Position numbers and translations under genes: made by a program. A DNA stretch of 64,000 bases from Parapontixanthobacter sp963736595 (lineage in GTDB: Bacteria > Pseudomonadota > Alphaproteobacteria > Sphingomonadales > Sphingomonadaceae), in NCBI GenBank assembly GCA_963736595.1, contig CAVTPG010000002.1:186001-250000 (forward strand), in the 5' to 3' direction. Positions 28,207-36,697 of the stretch are shown here, piece by piece; position 1 is the first letter of the stretch; the number at the start of each line of letters is the position of its first letter. The notes beneath the pieces are model-generated. The model was given only the letters and a program-made list of their open reading frames with translations. It did not search any database and was not told the origin of the DNA.

Positions 28207-30549
28207 TCATGGCAGCGTGATCGTCGCGATTGTGCCTTTGCCTTTGCTCGACTTAATTTCCAGCGTCCCGTCATGCGCTTCGACAAGCTGCTGTGCGAGT
28301 GGGATGCCCAGCCCTTTGCGGCGCTCCAGCCCCTTGCCATCTGCTGACGGCCGTAGACCATCCAGAGCGCGCGATAGCTCATCCTTATCCATCCCGATGC
28401 CGCTATCGGAAATGACGATTTGTGTCGCGCCATCAGATTTTTTCAGGATGATCTGAATGCTTCCGTCTTTTGCGGTCGCCGCAATCGCATTGTCTAGCAG
28501 ATGCGTAACCGCACGTCGCAATTGTGTGGCGTCGGCTTGCACTTTCAAGCCCGGATTGCCCTTCAGATCCAGCGTCAATCCGCCATCCGTAATCAGCGGT
28601 TCGCGCGATCGCACGATCTGCGTGATAAATGGCAGCAAATCCATTCGGGCTTTGCTGATCGGCAACAGCCCGGCTTCACTTTGGGTAAGGTCCAGCACAT
28701 TCTCGACTTGTTCCGTCAGACGCTCCACAGAGTCGGTGATGGCCGTTACATAGTCTTTGGCTTGATCGCTTAGCTTACCTGCAGCGCCAGACGTCAGCAG
28801 CTCGGCAAACCCCCCAATTGAAGTCAGCGGGGTTCTGAATTCATATGACATATTGGCCAGAAAACGGCTCATCACTGCGTCCGCTTCTTCCAGAGCCCGA
28901 TTGCGTTCCAGCAGTGCTTCTTCCGCCTGACGCGAGGCGGTAATGTCGAGGATTGTCAGCAGCCCGTTTCCATCGGGCAAAGGCACGCCCGCATATTCCA
29001 GAGTCCGGCCATCGCTGAGGACGACCCGCCCTTGTCGCTTCTTGCGATCCAGCGTGGCCGCGCGGATAGTGTTCCCGATCATGCTCGCGCGTTTCGGCTC
29101 TACCAATTTTGCGCTAATCGAAGACAGCAGGGATTCCGCATCGGAGTAGCTATCGATCGCGTCTTCTTCGAAACCCCAGATCGTATTGAAACCACGGTTC
29201 CATAATTCCAGCCGGCCATCAGGCGAAAATACTGCCAGCGCTTCGGATAGATTGTCGAAAGTCGCCGTGCGGGTGCGCAGCATTGTATCGCGCATGGCGG
29301 ACAAGGCGAGTTGCTCCGTGCGGTCCTCGGCAATGAAAACAAGGCCGCCATCCGGCATCGGCTGCGCCACGATCCGCAAATGGGTGCTATCAGGCAAAGG
29401 CCATGCTTCCTCGCGCGTTTCTTTATCCTGAAACCACTCGACGATTTCTTTGCGCCAGCTCGGGAAATCGCGCACTTCCGGGATGCGGCCCTTTTCCCGC
29501 GCGATCATAAGTACACGCTCGAAATCGGTGTTTTCCGTGACCGCACCCGGCGGCAAGGCGAAGACGCGATGAAACGGCTGATTGGCGAAGGTCAGTTTAC
29601 GCTCGGCATTGAATTGCGCGACGCCGATGGACAGCTGATCCAGCATTTGACGCTGCGCATTGCGGAACGCGCGAAACTGCCGCGCCTGTTCCTTCATTTC
29701 TTCGATATCGACCGCATAGCCCGCGATGCCTTCGCCCACCAACGGCAAATCGGTTACGCGCAACGTCCGTCGTTCGCCGCCAATGGTTGCGGTCACAACG
29801 CGCTCTATCGGCTGGCGCTTGTCAGCCGCCTGTTGCGCGATTTGCGAAGCGGATGACCCATTCACGGTTTCCACCAACTCGATCTGGTCAGTGACGACTG
29901 CATCTGCACTATCCGCCCCTACCGCTTCGACATAGGCGCTGTTCACGAGGCGCAATTTTGCATCTTTGCCGCGAAACCACATCGGGCTGGGAGCGGCTTC
30001 AATCAGGCCGACCAGTGCGGCAAAATCATCGCGCGCGCGCGACGCTTCGAGGCGAAGTTGCCCAAGTTCTTCCTGACTTTCGGTAAAGTCGAACACCCAG
30101 ATCAGCGCCGCACCCGTGGGCGACACTTCGGGATCGGCAAGATAGCCCCACAAAGCCAGGCTGCGCGACGAATCCGCGATCTTCAGCGACATCCGAAACG
30201 GCGCCGCCGTCTTCTGCGTGCGGCGAACCAGTGCAGTCAATTCTTCGACCTGTGCTTCAGTCAAACCGCGATCTGACTTATTCGACAATTCGCTTAAGTA
30301 ATCCGGCATTTTGTCGAGACCAAGCCACCGCGCCAGCCGGTCGGGCGCTTCCACCCGCCCGTCGGTCCGTACGAGTAATGGAATGGCTGGTGCTTCCTCA
30401 ATCATGCGCGAAAGCCGCCGCGACACTTTCCTGCCGGATTCCGACGCTTTCGCCCGCGCGGCATAATGTAGCACAGCCCATGTCGCGCCAGCCGTCCACA
30501 CGGCCAGCAACAATCCGATCAAAGCAAGAGCGGTAGCGGAAATTTCCAT
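28207..30549 (-). CDS. divL: DivL-type PAS pseudo-histidine kinase
   Basis: About 780 residues from the ATG at 30549. One N-terminal membrane helix (ISATALALIGLLLAVWTAG) is followed by a long array of PAS-like domains (RTDGRVEAPDRLARWLG, FDNLSEALAVFSPDGRLELW), then the dimerisation helix and HATPase. The H-box reads NMSYEFRTPLTS, with Tyr569 where ordinary kinases have His. This is the hallmark of Caulobacter DivL, which binds phospho-free DivK and controls CckA-CtrA. The ATPase lobe retains LLDNAIAAT, DSGIGM and KGLGIPLA. By analogy it is a signalling scaffold in cell-cycle control. The upstream start is uncertain; 30609 is an alternative. Confidence 0.88.
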   Translation of the reverse strand: MEISATALALIGLLLAVWTAGATWAVLHYAARAKASESGRKVSRRLSRMIEEAPAIPLLVRTDGRVEAPDRLARWLGLDKMPDYLSELSNKSDRGLTEAQVEELTALVRRTQKTAAPFRMSLKIADSSRSLALWGYLADPEVSPTGAALIWVFDFTESQEELGQLRLEASRARDDFAALVGLIEAAPSPMWFRGKDAKLRLVNSAYVEAVGADSADAVVTDQIELVETVNGSSASQIAQQAADKRQPIERVVTATIGGERRTLRVTDLPLVGEGIAGYAVDIEEMKEQARQFRAFRNAQRQMLDQLSIGVAQFNAERKLTFANQPFHRVFALPPGAVTENTDFERVLMIAREKGRIPEVRDFPSWRKEIVEWFQDKETREEAWPLPDSTHLRIVAQPMPDGGLVFIAEDRTEQLALSAMRDTMLRTRTATFDNLSEALAVFSPDGRLELWNRGFNTIWGFEEDAIDSYSDAESLLSSISAKLVEPKRASMIGNTIRAATLDRKKRQGRVVLSDGRTLEYAGVPLPDGNGLLTILDITASRQAEEALLERNRALEEADAVMSRFLANMSYEFRTPLTSIGGFAELLTSGAAGKLSDQAKDYVTAITDSVERLTEQVENVLDLTQSEAGLLPISKARMDLLPFITQIVRSREPLITDGGLTLDLKGNPGLKVQADATQLRRAVTHLLDNAIAATAKDGSIQIILKKSDGATQIVISDSGIGMDKDELSRALDGLRPSADGKGLERRKGLGIPLAQQLVEAHDGTLEIKSSKGKGTIATITLP

Positions 30550-30685
30550 CGGATAAACGCTATGGCGCGGCGCAGCATATTGCAACGCACTTCGCGCTGC
30601 CGGTCCCATGATACGCCCCGAATTTGCGACGCGTGTGCGACCAGCCAAAGCCAACTGTCACTGACACGCGCCGCTTAAGCTTTCC

Positions 30686-32095
30686 TTAGTAGCGATAATG
30701 ATCCGGCTTGAATGGCCCGGACTGCGGCACACCGATATAATTGGCTTGCTTCTCGCTCAACTGGCTCAAAGCTACGCCCAGCTTGTCGAGATGCAAGGCC
30801 GCGACTTTCTCGTCGAGATGCTTGGGCAGAACATAGACTTCGTTCTTGTACTCATCCGCTTTGGTAAACAGTTCGATCTGCGCCAAGGTCTGATTGGTGA
30901 AACTGGCACTCATGACAAAGCTCGGGTGGCCGGTCGCACAGCCCAGATTGACCAAACGACCCTTCGCCAGAATCAGGATTTTCTTGCCGTCGGGGAAGGT
31001 CACAAGATCGGTGCCTTCCTTGATTTCGGCCCAATCATAATTGTCCAGTGCCGAAATCTGAATTTCACTGTCGAAATGGCCGATATTGCTGACAATCGCC
31101 ATATTCTTCATGTTTTTCATATGTTCGGCGGTTATGACGTCTTCATTACCTGTCGCCGTAACGAAAATATCGGCACGCTTGGTCGCTTCGTCCATCGTCA
31201 CGACTTCAAAGCCGTCCATAGCTGCTTGCAAAGCACAAATCGGGTCGATTTCCGTGACCATGACGCGCGCGCCGCCATCGCGAAGGGAAGCAGCCGAGCC
31301 TTTGCCGACATCGCCATAACCTGCGACACAAGCGACTTTACCGGCCAGCATTACATCGGTTGCACGGCGGATCGCATCGACGAGGCTTTCTTTGCAGCCA
31401 TACAAATTATCGAATTTCGACTTCGTCACGCTGTCATTGACATTGATCGCGGGAAACGGAAGTTTGCCCTGTTTGGCAATCTGATAGAGGCGCATCACGC
31501 CCGTGGTCGTTTCTTCTGACACGCCCTTGATGTTCGCTACCGAGTTGGTCAGGAAGCCGGGCTTCTTCGCGATGTACGCCTTCAGCGCCTTTTGCATTTC
31601 GATTTCTTCGGCATTGGCTGGCTCGGGCATGGTCTCGCCCGCTTCCATGCGCGCGCCCCACAGCGCAAACATCGTCGCATCGCCGCCATCATCAAGAATG
31701 AGATTCGCGGTGCGATCAGGATCGCTCTCTGTCGACCAGTCGAAAATGTTGCCCACATAACTCCAGTAATCGGCCAGCGTCTCGCCTTTGATTGCGAATA
31801 CCGGAATGTCCTTTGCCGCAATCGCCGCAGCGGCATGATCCTGCGTCGAAAAGATATTGCAAGTTGCCCAGCGCACATCTGCGCCCAGCGCGACCAGCGT
31901 TTCAATCAGCACCGCCGTCTGGATCGTCATATGAAGTGAGCCGGTGATCCGCGCGCCTTTTAACGGCTGAGCATCGCCATATTCTTCGCGCAACGCCATC
32001 AGACCGGGCATTTCAGTTTCGGCAATGTCGATTTCCGCACGGCCATAATCGGCAAGCGCAATATCCTTGATCACATAGTCGGTAAAATCGGCCAC
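30686..32095 (-). CDS. ahcY: S-adenosylhomocysteine hydrolase (adenosylhomocysteinase)
   Basis: The 469-residue NAD-dependent enzyme splits S-adenosylhomocysteine into adenosine and homocysteine. GSLHMTIQTAVLIETL, CNIFSTQDHAAAAIA, NVNDSVTKSKFDNLYGCKESL, VAGYGDVGKGSAASL (NAD Rossmann loop) and the C-terminal KPDHYRY are all family hallmarks. I chose the GTG at 32095 (ADFTDYVIKDI) because AAAGGA lies 8 bases upstream and it gives the normal length. The open frame to 32233 adds residues unlike the family. It is divergent from the peroxiredoxin, with 217 bases between starts. Confidence 0.96.
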   Translation of the reverse strand: MADFTDYVIKDIALADYGRAEIDIAETEMPGLMALREEYGDAQPLKGARITGSLHMTIQTAVLIETLVALGADVRWATCNIFSTQDHAAAAIAAKDIPVFAIKGETLADYWSYVGNIFDWSTESDPDRTANLILDDGGDATMFALWGARMEAGETMPEPANAEEIEMQKALKAYIAKKPGFLTNSVANIKGVSEETTTGVMRLYQIAKQGKLPFPAINVNDSVTKSKFDNLYGCKESLVDAIRRATDVMLAGKVACVAGYGDVGKGSAASLRDGGARVMVTEIDPICALQAAMDGFEVVTMDEATKRADIFVTATGNEDVITAEHMKNMKNMAIVSNIGHFDSEIQISALDNYDWAEIKEGTDLVTFPDGKKILILAKGRLVNLGCATGHPSFVMSASFTNQTLAQIELFTKADEYKNEVYVLPKHLDEKVAALHLDKLGVALSQLSEKQANYIGVPQSGPFKPDHYRY

Positions 32096-32179
32096 GAAAA
32101 TATATCCTTTGCTAAATGCATAATTGATCGCGGCCGCAGCAAGAAAAAGAGCGGCCCGAATATCGGCACCGCCCCTATC

Positions 32180-32212
32180 GTGTCGCTCGTGCAAGAGCAA
32201 CCATTGCGACAC
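32180..32212 (-). promoter_or_regulatory. Possible 5' leader hairpin upstream of ahcY
   Basis: The segments GTGTCGC (32180-32186) and GCGACAC (32206-32212) can form a 7-bp stem about 85 bases before the ahcY GTG. I could not match the SAH riboswitch consensus, so no ligand is proposed. It may be chance in this divergent promoter region. Confidence 0.2.
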
Positions 32213-32312
32213 CGTCATGCGCTGACCATACACAAACTTACCGGTTGCTCTGTGACGCCTCGCACCTATCTGCTAGGAGATGCACAGATCTTTCAAATAA
32301 GGAACAAACACA

Positions 32313-32792
32313 ATGAGCATTTCCGTCGGCGATAAATTGCCTGAAACCACGCTGATCAAGCCCAGCGCCAATGGCCCTGAAAAAGTGCAATCGGGCGAAT
32401 TTTTCGCCGGTCGCAAAGTTGCGCTGTTCTCCGTACCCGGTGCATTCACGCCGACCTGTTCGGCCAAACACTTGCCTAGCTTTGAAGACAATGCCGATGC
32501 TCTGAAAGCCAAGGGCATCGACGAAATCGCCTGCACGGCGGTCAACGATCCGTTCGTCATGGGCGCGTGGAAAGAGCAGACCGGCGCACAGGAAGTCACG
32601 ATGCTGTCCGATGGCAATGGCGACTTCGCCCGCGATCTGGGCCTGACGATGGACGGTTCGGGCTTCGGTTTGGGCCAGCGTGGACAGCGTTTTTCGATGG
32701 TCGTCGATGATGGCGTCGTAACGCAGCTTAATGTCGAGCAACCCGGCGACTATTCCGTCAGCAGCGCCGAGCATATGCTCGAACAAATGTAA
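32313..32792 (+). CDS. Peroxiredoxin (Prx5 / redoxin type)
   Basis: The 159-residue cytoplasmic peroxidase has the peroxidatic site PGAFTPTCSAKHLP (Cys near residue 49) and the Prx5-type segments VNDPFVMGAW and SDGNGDFARDLGL. These fit one-Cys/atypical two-Cys peroxiredoxins that reduce H2O2 and alkyl peroxides with thioredoxin or glutathione. There is no fused glutaredoxin domain. It is the first gene rightward of the ahcY divergent region and is followed 61 bases later by a small hypothetical gene. Confidence 0.93.
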   Translation: MSISVGDKLPETTLIKPSANGPEKVQSGEFFAGRKVALFSVPGAFTPTCSAKHLPSFEDNADALKAKGIDEIACTAVNDPFVMGAWKEQTGAQEVTMLSDGNGDFARDLGLTMDGSGFGLGQRGQRFSMVVDDGVVTQLNVEQPGDYSVSSAEHMLEQM

Positions 32793-32853
32793 TCAAGAAC
32801 ATCGGCCGGAGCGTTTTGCCATGCAAGCGTTCCGGCCCATTCGGGGCTATTTC

Positions 32854-33156
32854 ATGGATGATAACCGGGCAGATACGACACAGGCGAAGGAGGCCGCACC
32901 CGCCGAGCTTTCCGCCGACTGCACCGATTACAAAGTCCTGCTTGGCTGGAATGCCGGCGATCTGGGCGATCGGCTCAATCTGCGCCTGCAATCGCTCGAC
33001 GCGTCGGGAGCAGGCGATCAGGATGTGCGCGAAACGTGCTTGTTCTTAACCAAAACACAAGCGGTGCAGCTTGCGAATTACCTGTTCAAAGTCACCGGCG
33101 AGAGCGCCCCAACCCGACGCCGCGCGCCGCTACTCGATCGGCTGTTAGGCAAATAA
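32854..33156 (+). CDS. Hypothetical protein
   Basis: About 100 residues from the ATG at 32854 (DDNRADTTQ), with a GGGG element upstream; an ATG at 32821 is an alternative with GGAG before it. The N-terminus is acidic and Ala-rich. The conserved-looking core is DYKVLLGWNAGDLGDRLNLRL with FLTKTQAVQLANYLFKV, and the end is basic (TRRRAPLLDRLLGK). There is no signal peptide or membrane segment. I do not recognise the family. It may be co-transcribed with the peroxiredoxin and ends 8 bases from the folE stop, tail to tail. Confidence 0.65.
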   Translation: MDDNRADTTQAKEAAPAELSADCTDYKVLLGWNAGDLGDRLNLRLQSLDASGAGDQDVRETCLFLTKTQAVQLANYLFKVTGESAPTRRRAPLLDRLLGK

Positions 33157-33164
33157 AGTACCGC

Positions 33165-33773
33165 TCAATAGCCCATCAGGCTGAGCACTTCCTTGCGGCT
33201 GCGATGATCCTGTAAAAAAGTCCCCATCATCCGGCTCGTGACCATGCTCACGCCTTGTGTGCGAACCCCGCGTGCAGTCATGCACGCATGGCTGGCTTCG
33301 ATCACCACGGCAACACCACGCGGATCGAGATGATCCTGAATGCACTGCGCGACTTCTGCCGTCAGCCGCTCTTGAATCTGCAAACGCCGCGCATAGCCAT
33401 GTAGGACGCGCGCCAGCTTGGAGATGCCGACGACGCGATCGCCCGGCAGATAAGCGATGGCGGCCTTGCCGATGATCGGCGCCATGTGATGTTCGCAATG
33501 TGATTGAAACGGAATGTCGCGCAGCAGGACGATCTCGTCATACCCGCCGACTTCCTCGAACACGCGGCTGAGATGGATCGCCGGGTCTTCGCCATAGCCC
33601 TGGCAATATTCCTTCCAGGCGCGCGCAACGCGTTTCGGTGTATCAAGCAGGCCTTCACGCGCCGGATCATCGCCCGACCATTCGATCAGCGTGCGGATCG
33701 CGTCCTGTACCGCATCGGGAACCGGTACTTTATCGCGCTCGATATCATCCAGTGTTCGGGTCGTCGTGTTCAC
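33165..33773 (-). CDS. folE: GTP cyclohydrolase I (FolE)
   Basis: The 202-residue enzyme converts GTP to dihydroneopterin triphosphate, the first step of folate synthesis. The zinc and active-site motifs FQSHCEHHMAPIIGKAAIAY and GISKLARVLHGYARRLQIQE are present, and SHACMTARGVRTQG carries the third zinc Cys. It starts at the ATG at 33773, which overlaps the phospholipase D-family gene's stop by 4 bases, so the two are probably one transcript. Confidence 0.96.
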   Translation of the reverse strand: MNTTTRTLDDIERDKVPVPDAVQDAIRTLIEWSGDDPAREGLLDTPKRVARAWKEYCQGYGEDPAIHLSRVFEEVGGYDEIVLLRDIPFQSHCEHHMAPIIGKAAIAYLPGDRVVGISKLARVLHGYARRLQIQERLTAEVAQCIQDHLDPRGVAVVIEASHACMTARGVRTQGVSMVTSRMMGTFLQDHRSRKEVLSLMGY

Positions 33774-35317
33774 TTGGTCAACCTCCTGGCGATGCGATGC
33801 TTAATGCGGCTCAACCGCGTCTGCTTACGGAACATCCCGCCATTTGCAAACGGCTCGAACAATTCATCCGGGCTTTCCGGGTCGAGCAATTGGGATGTCG
33901 CCAGCTTTTCTTCCAGCTCGCTTAAATCGGGCACTTCGTAAGCGCGCAGATGGCGTCCGCCAGTCTGACACTCTGCCTCGATCATAGCGCGCATCGATCC
34001 GTGCTTGTCCAGCAATGCGGTAACCTCAGCTTCTTCGACACCGCAATGTTCCGCCAGCAAAGAATGCCTGATTGTCGTAATCTGGTCGCCGACGTGAGCG
34101 TTGGCCTCGCGCGCCGTGTCGAGAAAGACATCGCATTCGCTATCCAGCCCCAGCGAACGATTGTTCATATTGGCCGAGCCGATACGCAAGATTTCATCAT
34201 CGACAATCATAATTTTGGCATGAACATAAATTGAAGTCTCGCCCGAATAAGGCGTCCAGATCGAGAATTTTTGCTGCTCATCCGCCGTCCTCAAGCAATC
34301 GACCAATTGCGCGCGAGCATGGTCCATCGCCTGTTGCTCCAGCCAGCCATCGGCATGGCGTGGATGGACGATAACAATCTCCGGCGGGTTTTCTTCCTGC
34401 AAACGAGCCAGCATTGCTTCGGCAATGACCCGAGAGGCAAAATACTGGCTTTCGGCATAAATAAACTTTTGGGCACGTTCGATATGGACGCAGAACAGGT
34501 CCTCGATCTCGTCCACCTTGTCCCAATCGCGATAGGCGGCACGCGTGCGCGCGATCCCGAACTCGACATTTTCGAACTGGATTTCCAGGCCTTCGGGCCA
34601 CAGGCTGTCCTTGCGCGGTTCGATATCGACGAGAGCCTCGCCACCGGCCCTGATCCAGCGATCCTGCCCAAGCTCTGATAAAGCCGTAGCGATCGGCCCT
34701 TCCATCATCATCGAGGCGTCATGCCACGGCTCGTAAGTGTCGCCATCGGGATTTTTGCGATCGGGATTGTCTTCTTCATGATCGCGCGTGTCCCAACGGC
34801 CCGTGGTCATGTCGATCCCGCCGCACACAGCCAATGTGGAATCCAGCACGGCCAGCTTTTGATGGTGGCTGCACCCGACCGGATGCGCACTGTCGAACTT
34901 AAAATCGATCCGCCGATGCGGGAACCAGCGGACCAGATCCCACCACATCGATCCGCGCAAGGCGAATTTGAACGCGCCAAAGCTCCATTTCAGGATGCGA
35001 ATTTCTAGCGCGGGTCGGTTACGGGAGAGCCATGCGATAAAACTGCCAAGGCGCGCGGGGTATTTTTTGCTCCAGCCGCGTTGCCACCAGCTTCGACCCG
35101 TCGCCAGATGAATACGCGTATCGAAATCCCACCCGATCAGCAGAATGCGAAATTTGGCGTTCAGCATCGCTGCTTGCATCACGGCAAAGTAATTCGCAGC
35201 GTCGATGATCAGCGTGGCACGCGTCACCTTCGCATACCGCCAGACGCCGCGCTCAATTCCGGGCTTCAGACGCGAGATATTATGGTCGACATCTTTTGTG
35301 TCGTTTTCTTGCGCCAA
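33770..35317 (-). CDS. Phospholipase D-family protein (cardiolipin-synthase-like)
   Basis: About 515 residues from a TTG at 35317 with AAGGGAG eight bases upstream. The open frame to 35653 runs back through tRNA-Arg and is rejected. Two HKD motifs are present: HHQKLAVLDSTLAVCGGID (about residue 165) and VHAKIMIVDDEILRIGSANMNNRS (about residue 375, shown in part as VHAKIMIVDD). This is the duplicated phosphatidyltransferase/phospholipase fold. No clear N-terminal membrane helices are seen, unlike classical cardiolipin synthase, so the substrate is uncertain. Confidence 0.85.
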   Translation of the reverse strand: MAQENDTKDVDHNISRLKPGIERGVWRYAKVTRATLIIDAANYFAVMQAAMLNAKFRILLIGWDFDTRIHLATGRSWWQRGWSKKYPARLGSFIAWLSRNRPALEIRILKWSFGAFKFALRGSMWWDLVRWFPHRRIDFKFDSAHPVGCSHHQKLAVLDSTLAVCGGIDMTTGRWDTRDHEEDNPDRKNPDGDTYEPWHDASMMMEGPIATALSELGQDRWIRAGGEALVDIEPRKDSLWPEGLEIQFENVEFGIARTRAAYRDWDKVDEIEDLFCVHIERAQKFIYAESQYFASRVIAEAMLARLQEENPPEIVIVHPRHADGWLEQQAMDHARAQLVDCLRTADEQQKFSIWTPYSGETSIYVHAKIMIVDDEILRIGSANMNNRSLGLDSECDVFLDTAREANAHVGDQITTIRHSLLAEHCGVEEAEVTALLDKHGSMRAMIEAECQTGGRHLRAYEVPDLSELEEKLATSQLLDPESPDELFEPFANGGMFRKQTRLSRIKHRIARRLTK

Positions 35318-35396
35318 AATATCTACTCCCTTCGCCCCGGTTCGCTGCGGCCTATACCTATGATGCCTGTGCGATAAATAGCAATGTAAGGGAGAA

Positions 35397-35473
35397 TGGT
35401 GCGCCCGGAAGGATTCGAACCTCCGGCCCCCTGATTCGTAGTCAGGTACTCTATCCAGCTGAGCTACGGGCGC
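35397..35473 (-). tRNA. tRNA-Arg(ACG)
   Basis: A 77-base cloverleaf on the minus strand: acceptor GCGCCCG pairs with CGGGCGC, the anticodon ACG corresponds to 35437-35439, GGTTCGAATCC forms the T arm, and CCA is encoded. It lies about 80 bases upstream of the phospholipase D-family start. Confidence 0.97.
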
Positions 35474-35546
35474 ACGATGAGGTGGGCACATAGGTTGGAG
35501 CCATTGGCTTGGCAATAGCAGATTGCGCTTTGTGTAGCCTGTCCGA

Positions 35547-35972
35547 TCAAAGCCGGCTGGTGTGCGCCTGCAAGGCATTACATAACTGAATGTCGAGCGG
35601 CGGCATGGGTAATACGCGCATTTGCTCGATGTCGAACCAGCCAAGCGTGCCACCTTCGACTGAGATCGGCGTTCGGTGACCGATCTGCGCAGTGTAAAGC
35701 ATTATGACAATCGGGTTTTTCGCCACATTGTGACTATCATCGGCAAATGCCAATGGCACAAGCTCGCTTTGTTTTATGCCTATACCAAGCTCTTCTGCGA
35801 TCTCCCGAACCAACGCTTTTCTGGGCGTTTCATCCGATTCGATCTTGCCTCCAGGAAATTCCCACAGGCCTGCGTGGTCTTTATTTTCAGGTCTTTGCTG
35901 CATCAGCCAGCGCTGATTTCCGTCTCGCAAAGCCAGGGCGACCACGGGTAGCCATGTCGGGATTCTTTCCAT
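35547..35972 (-). CDS. NUDIX hydrolase, MutT-like
   Basis: The 141-residue protein carries the NUDIX box GGKIESDETPRKALVREI followed by AEELGI, matching GX5EX7REUXEEXGU. The MutT/NudG type with LWEFPGGK and the short total length suggest an 8-oxo-dGTP or related (d)NTP pyrophosphatase guarding against mutagenic nucleotides. It starts at the ATG at 35972, 88 bases from the divergent first Flp pilin. Confidence 0.9.
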   Translation of the reverse strand: MERIPTWLPVVALALRDGNQRWLMQQRPENKDHAGLWEFPGGKIESDETPRKALVREIAEELGIGIKQSELVPLAFADDSHNVAKNPIVIMLYTAQIGHRTPISVEGGTLGWFDIEQMRVLPMPPLDIQLCNALQAHTSRL

Positions 35973-36060
35973 CTGCGCTCACCTTCTCAACCAATTCTTA
36001 AGAACTTGGCATTTATTCATTGTCTCGCACCCATCCAATCGGTTCGGAGAAAGCAAGATA

Positions 36061-36246
36061 ATGTCTCAAAAACTGAAAATTCTTGCTCACGACGAAAGCG
36101 GGGCAACAGCCATCGAATATGGTCTGATTGCGGCGCTGATCTTTTTGGGTGCGATGACGGCAATTACTACGACTGGCCAGCAAATATCCAACCTTTGGGA
36201 AACCAATAGCGAAGCCGTCGACGAAGCAGTCAATAAAGAAGAATAA
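36061..36246 (+). CDS. Flp/Fap-type type IVb pilin
   Basis: The 61-residue prepilin has a short basic leader (SQKLKILAHDES) and then GATAIEYGLIAALI, the Flp signature with processing after Gly and the key Glu at +5. The hydrophobic helix continues FLGAMTAITTTG. It would be processed by a prepilin peptidase and assembled by a Tad system. No tad/cpa genes lie in the window. It precedes a second pilin gene by about 100 bases. Confidence 0.9.
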   Translation: MSQKLKILAHDESGATAIEYGLIAALIFLGAMTAITTTGQQISNLWETNSEAVDEAVNKEE

Positions 36247-36349
36247 GCAGCACGTTAGGACTTTTTCAATACGTCACGTTTAAACCGGATTTTGCTTGAA
36301 CCGATATGGCGCAAGCCGGGTATCGAAGACCACAACCAGGAGACTATAT

Positions 36350-36523
36350 ATGTTGAATTTCAAACAGTTCATTCGCGACGAAGACGGCGCGACGGCTATC
36401 GAATACGGCCTGATCGCGGCTCTCATCGCAGTTGCTCTGATCACAACGCTTGGCGCACTTGGCAACAACCTTGACAATACGTTCACAACGGTAAGCAACG
36501 GTTTGGCCAACGCTAACGACTAA
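36350..36523 (+). CDS. Flp/Fap-type type IVb pilin, second copy
   Basis: The 57-residue protein from the ATG at 36350, after CCAGGAGA, has the leader LNFKQFIRDED then GATAIEYGLIAALIAVAL. The mature helix matches the first copy, but the C-terminus differs (TLGALGNNLDNTFTTVSNG), closer to typical major Flp. The in-frame extension to 36296 is rejected. A strong terminator follows, so this is probably the most highly expressed pilin of the three. Confidence 0.93.
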   Translation: MLNFKQFIRDEDGATAIEYGLIAALIAVALITTLGALGNNLDNTFTTVSNGLANAND

Positions 36524-36550
36524 ACCTAGATCTTATTTGCAAAACACAAT

Positions 36551-36581
36551 AGGCGGTCAGGAATTTCCTGGCCGCCTTTTT
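36551..36581 (+). terminator. Rho-independent terminator after the second Flp pilin
   Basis: AGGCGGTCAGGAA pairs with TTCCTGGCCGCCT (one G-U pair), immediately followed by a T tract. It sits 27 bases after the pilin stop and closes the two-pilin transcript before the third pilin-like gene. Confidence 0.9.
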
Positions 36582-36697
36582 CGTGCGCGCAGCACTCTTA
36601 TAAGTAACACTACGCACACGGCAAAACATCTAACGATAATATAGCAGCGATATCATCCTCGCATCGGTCAGTTTTCCGGCCGATTATATATGCGAGA

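Noticed and set aside
32096..32233. N-terminal extension of ahcY and an SAH riboswitch in this leader
   Set aside because: The extension has no family match. I could not align the leader to the SAH riboswitch consensus; only one simple hairpin is visible.
32238..32786. 182-residue reverse ORF opposite the peroxiredoxin
   Set aside because: It is the antisense shadow of a well-identified gene, with no ribosome site or family resemblance.
35318..35653. N-terminal extension of the phospholipase D-family gene
   Set aside because: The extension reads back through tRNA-Arg, so the true start is the TTG at 35317 with a clear ribosome site.
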